NCBI RefSeq assembly: GCF_000006565.2
Contig: NC_031480.1
Coordinates: 2,361,975 to 2,425,974, forward strand
DNA: 64,000 nucleotides
Source of the DNA: Toxoplasma gondii ME49
Lineage: Eukaryota; Apicomplexa; Conoidasida; Eucoccidiorida; Sarcocystidae
Direction: 5' to 3'
In this document: positions 23,868 to 34,589 of the stretch, piece after piece
Numbering within the stretch: position 1 is the stretch's first letter
How the letters are laid out: every line of letters begins with the position of its first letter
Position numbers and translations under genes: made by a program
Notes under the pieces: generated by a model
What the model was told of the DNA's origin: nothing
What the model saw: the letters and a program-made list of their open reading frames with translations, nothing else
The model's database searches: none

Positions 23868-26698
23868 TCAGATGCCGTACTGCTCGAGAATGGCGAGGAG
23901 CTGCTCGAGTTGAGCCCTGCAAAAGAAGACACATGCATGCATACAACAGTGCAATGTGTCTCAAAAAAGAACAAATAAGAATAGTCCCCAGACATGCGCC
24001 ACACAGACGCAAAATCAACGGACAGTGTCCACACGCTCGTCCTCCCTTTCAACTGCCACTGAAAGGAACTGCCGCCGCCCTGTCGGTGCCTCCTGCAAAA
24101 GGCTGCGCTCGTCATGCCCGGCCGCCTGCCTCGTCATGTACGCCTTTGCCTTTTTCTCTTTCTGTCCTCTGTCTGCGAGGCTGACCGTAAGAGGCAGTTC
24201 CTGGCGGGCATCCCCTCCAGTCTACCACCGCCACTGCGCCCTGTCTTTCACCTCTCCACCATCCGTATCTAGAAGCTTTCTCACTGTTCTCTACCATCCG
24301 TGTCGAGAAACTCCCCGTCGCTTCTCTCTCGGCTCTGCTTAAACGTTCTGTCGCCTCTCTGGCGTCGCTGGATGAACAGTGCTGCCTCCCCTTTCCGCTT
24401 CGACTCGCTGGGCGTTTCCTTTTCCGCTCGTCGCGCTCTGCGCTTCCTGCTTTGTAGCTCTTTCGCGCTCGCACGTTCGTTTTTGTCTCCCTGCATGCAC
24501 CCGTTTCTCTCTGGACTCCTCCCGTCCGCTTACGGAGTGGCTCGGATCGAGAGAGCTTCTTGGCCGCCAACGGCTGTCTTGACGGCAGCGCCGTGACTGG
24601 TGAGTTCGACGAGAAGTTGCAGAATTTTCGTTCTGTCGAGGTTTCCAGCCATCGCAAAAAGAGGGTCACTGAGAGCCTCGAGGGACACAGCGCGTCCTTC
24701 CCCGCTGCGCGAGAAAGAAACAGCAACACCCCGAAAAGAAAACTTTGTGTCGACCGAAGAATGCTTTCGTCGGACTGTAAATCAGCGATCGCGAGACAGG
24801 CAAAGGCGCTCTCCTGAAGTCGCGCGAATCGCTCTCGCTGCACTTATCGCGAACTCGGCCTCTGACGCCTCGAGATCCGGCAGCAAAAAGTTTACTGAGC
24901 TCTGTCAGGGTCTCGAGGTCCTGAGAAACTCTCGATAACTGGCAGAGTGTTGACAGAATACTGCTCTGGTGACACTTGCTCACAGGTATCGCTCTTGCGT
25001 CTCGGAATCAATACGGATCGAGTACAAAGTGCAGGGCCGAGAAGTTGCTTCTCCAAACTTGGTTGCTTCCTTTTGTTCTCAGCACATCGCTCTCCCTGAA
25101 CCCCCATCTCTCCCTCTCGACAGTCGTTGCGCCCTCTCGCTGAGTCCCTCTCTGTCTCCTGCAGAACGGTTCGTTCCTCCTCTCTCTGCGCCTCAGTGAC
25201 TCCGTTCCTCGGCTATGCTAAAAACGCTCTGACCTACCGCTTCAGCTGCTCCAACTGCCGCTCCGCAACGCATTTGAGGAGACGTTTGTGGTTGGTCGTA
25301 AGAGCAGCGACAACCGCGGCAAAGTTTACGCCACTCCCCCATACGCCGCCTGCGCCTCCATCGCTCGACGCGAAGCCTCCGGCTCCCGCACAGTTCCGCA
25401 GCCAGAGAGGCATGAAGAGACCCGTCGATCCCCAGTGCCCTAGGACTTCTTCCCTAGAGAGAGAACGCACAAAAACGCCATTCGCCTCCCAAACGCAGCT
25501 GTGAAGTTCCTCAACTCGCAGACACAAAGGCGGAGTTTTTGGAGACACTACGACTCGAACGTGTGCGGACCCACGGCAGAAAGGGTGGAAGACTCCTCGG
25601 CGTCGACGCCGACCAAAGTGAGGAAGAGAAGAAGGGAGAGAGCAGCATGCAAGCACAGTCTGTGGCTCTCAGACGCGAGTTCAGGTACAAGTGGATCTGG
25701 AAAGGGTCGAGCACACATGCGTCTCCAGTCTCTCTGTCTTTGGAAAGGTCGAAACAATTCTGATTTGTGAGTCCGCCCAAGCAACAACCCTCTGCAGCCT
25801 CTGCGTTGGGGCCTCCAGGAGGACGCTTTCTTGCGCAGTGCGCACCTGTAGTCCATGTAGGTGTGGCATCGATAGTAGAGACAACTGAGGCTCCTCAACT
25901 CGGCTCCGTCGAACAGTAGACCGTGCATGTGGTGATCGGCGCTTCCAATCAAGTAGATCTGAAGCAAGTCGCAAAGACGTAGACGGTGCATGTAGGCTTT
26001 GTGCGGAAAAACCAAATGCTACAGGACGGCAAACATCCGACAGACGAGAAGCGGAGGAAAACCAGAGGGGCGGGGGGGAGGGGGGCATGCATAAATCAGA
26101 GCTGGATACCTACGAGTCCTCGTCTCTCAGGGGGAGACAGAGACTGGGGAGGGGCCCTGTAGCCGTCTGTCCGGTTTTTCTCGACAAGCAGAAAGAGACA
26201 TGTTTGCCTTCGAACGGGGAAAGAAACAAGCCGAGATCAGAGATGCACGAAATCCAGCTCCAGCTCGAGACCTTACGTTGCTGCAGGCAGCCAGCGAGGC
26301 GAAGGCTCGACAGGCCTCGCCTCGGAGCGGAGGTGCGTCGATGTTGTGTACGACGAAGTAGAGGGGAACAGACAGTTGTTTCGCGAGTGCTTTCACTTCC
26401 TGAATGCAGAAGAGAAAAAAAGAAGAAAGAACCAGCGAGTGTTCGAAGGAATCGCATTACACACAAAAACGGAAAGCGTTGCTCAGAAGGCGACTGATGA
26501 CTCTCTGTTACAGACCCACTCCCAGAAGGGCGCTTCACCCTCAGATGCAAACACATACTCACGCATGCACCTCTAAAAAAGCGAGACAGACACAAGACAA
26601 GAGCGAAGAGGAGACCTCTCAATCCATGCACACATAGCAAATGAGACGCAGGGATGGAAATACATAAAAGTATATATATACATAGATATATACATATA

Positions 26699-26740
<42 letters not shown>

Positions 26741-29700
26741 TAAGGATGTAGAGGGTCACGACACCCATGATATACATATACATATAAATGAAATATATAT
26801 ATATATATAGTCTATCAGTATGTACCGGCGCCCTTGTGCATGCGATTGATGACCATCAGAAGCCAATTTTTCGCAGGGCACACAGGTGAATTTCGGGATC
26901 CTGCAAAATCCGACTATTATTCTTCTTTCAGGAATACAGAAAAGCCTGTGCAACGAGGCATTTTGAGATTCACCGTGCGCATATCGCTCCAGTGAAATAG
27001 TGAACAGGTTCGGTACGGCAAATACGCCTGCATCGACCCATCCACCCACCCTACAATTCTTCATGCATGCACGATATAAGCATACATAATGTATACATAT
27101 ATATATATATATACATATATATAACATGCAAATAAGAGGAACGACATGGTGTGTGGAGCCTACGGATGATCGGTGCTCACCTTTACGAGTTTCTCTAGAG
27201 ACAGAAAGGGACTTGATCTTTTGCTCGCGGCTTCGCCCTCTCCCTTGCTGGCAGCAGCCGCTGGCGAGACAAGAGCTACGCCCCCCTGACTCGCGGCCGC
27301 AGAGGCCTGGCGGGTGTGAGGGGAGGCGAGCGCCTTGGATGAAGAATTTGTAAGAAAGACAAGAAGATCCGAGAGACAGTGCTGCAGGCGCACCTCCCGG
27401 CGGTATCCCTCGACAACGCAGCAAACGCCGTCTCTGGAAAAAGACAATGCGGTAAAATGAAAAAGAACGAGGCTGAGGAAGAACACAAATGCAGCACTAG
27501 GCCCCCGCGACGTCACCTTAAAGTTCTGAAAAACGCTTCAACATCATTTCAAAAGGTAAACAGAGAAAACCAACACACTCACCATAATCTGCTCCGTCCG
27601 TATCTGTTTGGTGTACATAAACGTGAAAGCAAGATAGGAACGTAGAATATCTGCTTTTTCGCATCCGTTTATTCACACCACCATAGACACAAGCTCAAAT
27701 GGATGTACGAGAAAAATCAGATCGGTGGATACCATCTCCTTAGAGATTTGATGCTACAATTTCACTGAACGTAGCGTAGAAACAAAAAGCGAGAAGAGAG
27801 GTCGAGAAGCCGACGAAGATCCGCGAGAACGAAGCACAGGGTCAGGAGCCACAGAGTAAAGATCCTCTTAGCGTGCCATCGACCGAGAGAAAAAAACGCA
27901 AAAGACAGAAAGACAGTTGTAGGAGGCCAGAAGCCTGCAAATCCGAGGCAGACACACCGAAGGGTACCTGGGGAGGGACGAGAGAAAACGAGGGAGACGG
28001 GGGTCCAACGGGAGCGACGTAACACAAGGTGACCATAAATTTGAAGAGAGGAAATTGAAAATTGTGCCTCAGAAGTCGGTTTTGACATAGAAACGTTAAA
28101 CGGCAGGTAGGCGTGTATTCACGATTCAATTCACTACGCGTTCTCTTTACGATCGCCATTCCTTCCCGTTCTTCCCCCATCTTTGACTTTCTTCTCTCGT
28201 TTCCTTTCTTCTCTCTGTCAGCTCCTTCTTCGCCCGTTTTTATTCTCTCTGTCGGCTCCTTCTTCGCCCGTTTTTATTCCCTCCGTCTCAGCCTTCTTTT
28301 CTGGTTTTTATTCGCTTTGAGTCCTCCTTTCCCGTTCTTTCTCGGCGCTTTGTTTGCGCCTTTCCTGTGTCTCTCTTTTGCCATATCGCCCTTCCGTTTT
28401 TTCTTCTTGAAGCCATGCCTTTTCTTCGCCGCCGCGTCCCCGCCGCGCTGCTTCTTCACAGCGAAGGAGCCCCCTGCGTCTCTCTGCATTTCTCTCGCAG
28501 CGTTTAGTGAACGTCTCATTCACACTCATCTTTTTTTTTCCACGGCGTTGCATGCACCAACACGAATCCTCGAGATCGATAACAGCGAAGCAGCCATGTC
28601 CGTTCACGGGGAGACCTGAAAGGCTACGAAGGGGCACGGAGACCTCCTTTTCAATGAAAATGCGTTTCATGTTTGTGGCTATTTACCAAGACTGCGCTTC
28701 TACCAAGTCTAACATTTTTTTCCTTCATGTCAGTCGTTCTTTTTCTTCTTCTTTCATGATCATCCAGAATGGGTCACAACCGCACCTCAAGGCCTGGTGA
28801 GCAAAGCGGTCGAGAAGCAGCTTCTTGCTGCCGAAACCTTCAACAAGAACCGAGTAGCCTGACAGAAGCGCCGCCTTCCATTCCAGGCTGTGCGCCGCCA
28901 ACTGCAACGCACAATCATACGCGTCGGCGTAGACGCGAAATCAATGCCGTATCAACGAACGAGGATATCTCCAGCACCGGCGGCAGCAAGGGGAGACACC
29001 CTGGTACGTAGAGTAGCTTCACAGACGACAGAGAGGTCGATAAAGCGAGTAGAGAGAGCAATTCATGCAGAGAGCGTCAGAAAGAGAGATAGAGATGCTT
29101 GTGCGAGACGCGTGACGGACGCGGGGAAGTAGGGAAGCAGACTTGGGAGGACGCATGCACTTGGAAAAGGAAAGTCCGAGGCAGAGACGTCGGTCATGCA
29201 CACTGAGAAGAAAGAGACACCGTTCCCCACGCATCTATATTTAAAGAGAACGATAAAGTCTAGATAGAGAAAGACACCTGGATCGTGACCCTGCTGCCGT
29301 GATACCGTACCCGTTCCCCTTCCCTTTCTGTCCCTCTACGCGAAGCGGATTCACCACAAAGAGAGAGACGAACGCAGAGGAGAGAAATGAAACACCCAGC
29401 GGTACCGTTTCTCGACTAAGTCGCGGTCTCGTGTCTCGTCCACGCATGCAAGCAGAACTACAGAAGGCGAGAGGTGCGGTTTGCAGGGAAAAGAATTTGG
29501 GCTCGGAGCTCCTTCTCAAGTCGTGGATCTCGAAGGATCTGCTTGCTGGCGCGCGCTTCTTCCGCGTTCGGCCTAACGCCTGCCTTCTCTCCTCACCAGG
29601 TAGTGTAGCAAATTGTTTTTCGCCTTCGCGTTCGAACATGGAAGTTGCGACATGCGCTGGTGGACGCGCCGCGTCAAGAGCGGCACCGCAGCAGCTGCGA

Positions 29701-30784
29701 AGAACAGCGAAGGCTGAAGGAGACGAATCCAAGGACTGGCCACTCGGCAACGACAAGGAGAAGCGACAACGAAGGCGACGCGGTGGAAAGGCGGGAAGCT
29801 CTTTCGATCAGAATGCAAACTCCCTTCAGCGATGCGCGAAGAAAGAAACGGAGACTTCACCTGTGTCGTCTTCCGAGTCTTCGGGCGTCTCCTCCACTTT
29901 CTTGCCGCCGCCCTCGAGCGCAAAGGTTCGAGAGCCATGGGGTGTGCATACACCGCCTCTCGTCGGGCAGACTTCTCTGTCGGCTTCTTCGCTCTCGTCT
30001 CCTTTCTTCTGGCCTTTTTCGCCACGACGACGCAGAAAGCGAAGCAGCGAACGCGGCAGCTTCTCGTCAGAAAGCGACGACATCAGCGGACAGGAAAGAT
30101 AGTCGAAAGACATCAAACGCGTGCAGTCCGCCTTCTGCGCTGTCGCGGTGTCTGGGTGTACAGACACCCCATCCGAACTAAACGACGCGCAACAAGAAAC
30201 TCAGAAAAACCACATAGAGGAAGAACAATCAAACCATCTCACGGCAAAACCAAGTCAGCGACCACCGGGTAAAAAGCTGCACACACACGTCAATATATAT
30301 ATATATATATATATGCTCCTCAGATGCAGATACGCACCACTAGATTTGCACAAAAATGTAAGTAGATAGATAGAATTACCTTTGTTGATGCTTCCGTGTC
30401 TGTACAATCAATATGCAACTCGGTTTGAGACGGATAAAGTGAGTATGTGGGCATTTGAAGAACTCACGCTTCCTCGAGGGCACTGCGGGATTTTTCGTCT
30501 CTCGCGTCGGTCTTCCTCGACGCCTCTCCTTCCATTTCTTCGTCCTCGCTGCAGCTGCTTTCTTCCTCGCCTGGGAGAGCAACGGCGTCGCAGCCTCGCC
30601 TGCAAGAGCCGCTGGCGTTCCTCGACGTCCTGACACCGGAAAACAGAACATGCCTTCCCGTTTCTCTCCGCTGAAGATCAAGCGTCAGTTTTCGTCTTTC
30701 CTCTAGGTCGAATTGGACGCACGTGGACACAGGTGAACCCCCGCAGGAAACATACGGCGACATCTGCATTAGGCATATATATAC

Positions 30785-30816
<32 letters not shown>

Positions 30817-30850
30817 ATATATATATATGCAGATTATGCATCAACGTACA

Positions 30851-30884
<34 letters not shown>

Positions 30885-32536
30885 GGGGAGCGCAAGATGC
30901 ATACATAACTGCCTGTATATATTCATTCACTTATTCGTGATATGCGTCGACGAGGAACGTGCATCTCCTCCGAAAGATCAACATTCGAAATTCAGATGAT
31001 CCGACACACACACCCAGACGTATGCATATATATATATATATATATATTTATATATTTATATATGGACAAGTGGGTATGCCATGTTACGTCGGAGGCAGAG
31101 AGACCGTGTTCGAACTGTGTCTGCTCCGCGGCTCTGTCGTTTCTTTCTTGTCCTCGCGCGCATTTCCAGCCTGTCCGTTCTGCAGGTCACCTTTTTCGTT
31201 TCCTCGTGCGGTCGAACACTTTGGCGCGCAGTTCTTCGTCGCGCTTCTCTTGCTCCTGAAGAAAGGCCTTCTCTCTTTGCCGGACGCGCCTGCGCCTCTC
31301 GAAGAGCTTCGCGGCAGCCGAGAAGCAGACAGAAAAGGGTACAGCGAGAGAAGAGGGGGATGGAGAAGAGGGGGGCGGAGAAGAGGGGGGAGGCGGCCGG
31401 CGAGGCTGCGCTTTCTTGCGGTGCACCTGGGGGACGAGAAGCGAGCTTGAGCCCCCCGAGGTCGGCGGCATCGGCGCTGGAGCCCAAGAGACACCTAGCC
31501 AGTGCGAGAAGGGCAGGAGGAGACTCCAGACCGCGCCGTTCGCGGAAGCCTCTTGAAGTCCTGCGCGGGGCGCACTCCCTGTGAACGAGAAGGCCAGACA
31601 GGATCTATACCCAGAGCAAGTGTGGCGAGCACTGAGGGAACTTCGAGAAAGCTGATGCCGCATTCGGAGGTGCAGAGGTCGAACCACAAAGGGCAAATGA
31701 TGGACGTGACGAAGGACGCGTTCTCAGTGCACGACTGTCTGTGAAATGTCTGTAAGTCCTGGAGAGTTTGTGCGCCACACCTCTATCAGCTGCTGCCTGC
31801 CGCTGGAGTTGAGGAAAACTCTCTCTGCTCCGAAACCTCGCCGCCGTCCCTGTCCATCGTTTCCGGGGACCTGCGCGGCCATCGTACCTGACGAAGACGA
31901 CTTTGTCGACGCCCGAGTCGCGGGAGAGAATCTGGTGTTTGGAGCCGTCTTGCTTGAGAGGGTGTGCGCCTCTCCACTCCGGTCGCTCTCGCCTCTCCGC
32001 CTTCTCGGCGACGGACTCTGGCAACTTTGAATAGCAGAAGAAGAAAGGGAAGAAGAGAGAGAAGAGAGTGAGGCAGGGGCAGTGGGGTAGGAGCGGACAG
32101 TTTGCCGGAGAAGGGTGCGTTCGAATCCAGTGAACTGGGTGCAGAGCCATTCTTCTTCGCCGTCACTCAAGACTTCTTCCTTTTCGATGCGTCCTTCCTC
32201 CCTCATCTCCTGGAGGCGTCTGTCGACCTCGGTCTTGACGGCCTCCTGCGCAATGATCAGCTCCCTATCGTGCGCCGCCTGCAGCTGCTCCTGCTGGCGG
32301 CGCTCCAGCAGCGCCTCCCAGGAAGAAGACGGAAGGAGAGAAGGACTGACGGAGAGCGCCTGCTGCGAGGAATGGCGGCCGCGGTCTCCCGTCGAGCCAG
32401 TCCAACTCGGCCGTCCGGAGCTGCAGGGGAGGGACGGCGACGAGGCACTCACGGACGGTCCCGCCAAACTCGAGGCGCGCGGTGCCGAGGCGCCAGGTCG
32501 CTCGCGAACGCCCGCGCCCCCCGAGAAAGACGCCAT
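23868..32536 (-). CDS. ORC2: Origin recognition complex subunit 2 (ORC2), twelve exons
   Basis: Exons on the minus strand: 32536-31781, 31426-31191, 30629-30468, 30177-29861, 29694-29597, 28901-28786, 27433-27181, 26399-26277, 25958-25846, 25498-25238, 24704-24534, 23916-23868. The model closes in phase at 884 residues. ORC2 is part of the complex that marks replication origins and loads MCM helicase with CDC6 and CDT1. Family features seen: GFGSKK in the position of the ATPase loop (about residues 545-550), YFVVHNID in the Walker-B position (about 660-667), [11 protein letters not shown] matching the LIASIDHLNAP element (from about 689), and a C-terminal winged-helix region with LTTNHKRLL and a closing [11 protein letters not shown]2 is normally ATPase-dead, and the loop here lacks the GKT signature. 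Oddities: a 500-residue N-terminal extension with a basic coiled segment ([15 protein letters not shown]) and an Ala/Ser-rich insert (about 595-635) in the AAA+ fold. The exon 1/2 junction is the weakest: the donor is GAG/GTGTGG, and exon 2 could start at 31,306. Confidence 0.88.
26660..26815. repeat. (TA)n tracts in an ORC2 intron
   Basis: Two TA-rich runs (about 26,660-26,735 and 26,771-26,812) lie in the intron between the exons ending at 27,181 and starting at 26,399. A third run lies close by at about 27,093-27,123. Confidence 0.85.
30776..31064. repeat. (TA)n tracts in an ORC2 intron
   Basis: Three TA runs (about 30,776-30,826, 30,853-30,882 and 31,027-31,064) occupy the intron between 31,190 and 30,630. 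A smaller run lies at 30,293-30,314 in the next intron. Confidence 0.85.
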
Positions 32537-34589
32537 CTTTCACAAAAGGTTTGGCCGCGGAAAGGAAAACAACGAAGGGAACAGGAGAGATGAAGAGAGG
32601 GCAGACTGCACGAAGGAGAGAGAGCACAACAAGACCAAAAGAGAGAGCGAGAGGGTGAGCAAGCAGAAGAACACAAGTGCGAAGAAGAGAGAGGGAGAGG
32701 ACGCAGGAGTATGACCTCCTACGGAGGTACGAGAGGTCCTTTCTTCTGCGCAGCTCTGAGTCCCAGCATAACCTTCCCAAAGGCAGAGAGTCAAGTGTCG
32801 AGACGACATGCGCAGGCGGAGATCTCCACAAGGAAAAAATAATCACATGCATGGACAGGCACCTGCATACGGAGAACCGCAGACATGATCAAGACATGTT
32901 CCGGCGTGGAGGTCCTGCTTCGAAGGCGGCGGCGGAGAGACAGAAGAAACGAGCTCCAAGATGGACGGAAAGCGAGAACGTCAACGTCTGGGAGCGGCCG
33001 GAATATCCTCGCTCTCTTCCAACCGGTTGCAGACAGCTGGAGACGTAGAAAACCTTGCGGGAGAATCTTGAGGCCGCGGGCGACTCTGTGCCTCACGAGT
33101 GTGTGTGCGGATGCATTTGCGTTCCGGCGCTCCTCACGGTCCATGTCCGGAGCTCTCTCTGTCTCTCTTGCCTTCTTTAGAAGAGAGAGAAAAGCAGAGA
33201 AACGAATACCCGACGTCGCACACTGGGTGCCAATCGGATCTTGCAGTTTTTTCCGCACGAGAAAACGAAGGACGGCCCCCTCCCCCTTCCCGACCACCAG
33301 CGCAGCGGGTGTGCGTACATTTTGTACACCCGAGCGGTCTTGCGCTTTTCTCGCAGGACAACCTTCGGCACGCGCGTCGTCCGCTGTTTCGCAGAGGAAA
33401 CAGCAGGCTGGACATCCACGCTTTCGGGGATCCAGAGTGCTCGCTAAAAGGCCAGTGAACATCCGGACTTTCCTCCTTGGCAGACCGAAGGACTCAAAGG
33501 AATTTGCGAGTGACCTTCCCAGAGGAACGACGTGGAGACGAGACGTAACAGGCGCCGGGCGCGGGCAAAACCGAAAAGAGTCTCGGCGAAAGTTGTCGGT
33601 GGAAAGGTCGACGTGGACGGTGCACACTGAATTGTTTGTTTCCCTCTTCTACGGATTTCGAGAGTTTCTTAGCGACGTTTTCTTCTTCTGTGACGGCGAC
33701 GAAGCCGGCACCCTGAGGAAGGAAGGCGGCGGCGCCAGATTTCACCAGTCGTTCGCTAGCACATCTGAGACAAGCGTAGCGCCAACCGTTGCGCGAGCAC
33801 GAAAGATAAGAAAGATCGAAAAACAAAGAGAAAGAGTGAATGTATCGAAGCGGGTCTGTTACTGTCGCAGCCCCCTGTGACTCCCTGGCGCAGAATCCTC
33901 CCTGTGCCGCTGCTCCCTTCCTCTCCGAGCTCCTCTCTACTACGAGACGGCACCGTGTTTCTTTGGGCTTCTTTCTTCTCTCTTGCCGTCCGCTTGCAGC
34001 CTTCGTACTCACTTCGCCTCTCTCTTCTTCCCCTCTTCCTCTCCCAATCTGCTTGTCCCCTTCTCTGCTTCTTCTGTGCTCTCTTCTTCTCTGCTCGCAT
34101 TTCTTCTGTGCTCGCATTTCTCTTTTGTTCTCTTCTTCTGTGCTCCGCTTCTCGCTGTTTCTGCGCTGTGTGGCTGCCGGTCCAGTCTGCTCTGCCCTTC
34201 CTTCGCGCCTCCCTTCTGCCCTCCCTCTCTCGGGCGCCTTCTTCGTCGCCTTTGCTGAGGATCTGCGGCGCGAGTCCTCGGCTGTGTTCATTTCCACCGC
34301 TTCCGTTGGTAGCGGAGCCCAGCCGCTTTCCAGGTGTGCTTCCGCAGCCGCGCCCGAGCCTCCGCAAGGAACGGCCGAGACTGCTGGGACGACGCATGCG
34401 AGGCGAGTGCACTCAGTAGTGCGCTTCTCTTCCCTTTGCCTGCGGCTCGCCAGGAAGCGCAAGGAGTTGGAGGCGGCGGCCACTGAAGGGTCGCGAGCTC
34501 CTGGCGTATGGAGACGAACCGCACTCGAGGGCCTCAGTCGCCCTGCCGCCTGTGTGGGGTAAAGTCTTGAAAGCTCTCCGGCGACGAAA
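32537..34589. promoter_or_regulatory. Divergent intergenic region between ORC2 and the 34.6 kb gene
   Basis: ORC2 starts at 32,536 on the minus strand and the next gene starts at 34,590 on the plus strand, so this 2-kb stretch must hold both promoters and leaders unless a gene is hidden in it. From about 32,560 to 32,700 the plus strand is purine-rich, and from about 33,890 to 34,240 it is almost pure pyrimidine with CTTCTCTT-type repeats. That asymmetry produces long false frames on both strands. No TATA-like box or clear start site can be named. Confidence 0.55.

Noticed and set aside
24980..25070. A segment reading [17 protein letters not shown] as the ORC2 C-terminus
   Set aside because: It looked similar to the end of ORC2 but no acceptor puts it in phase. 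The exons at 24,704-24,534 and 23,916-23,868 fit the phase and match the family better.
29299..30102. 267-codon plus-strand frame with charged composition
   Set aside because: It overlaps two ORC2 exons (29,597-29,694 and 29,861-30,177) that fit by phase and homology on the other strand; a shadow is the simpler reading.
32885..33880. 331-codon open frame on the plus strand, ATG start
   Set aside because: Composition is Arg/Ser-rich in the way of random GC-rich sequence, with no ordered segments and no matching splice sites. It may be leader sequence of the next gene.
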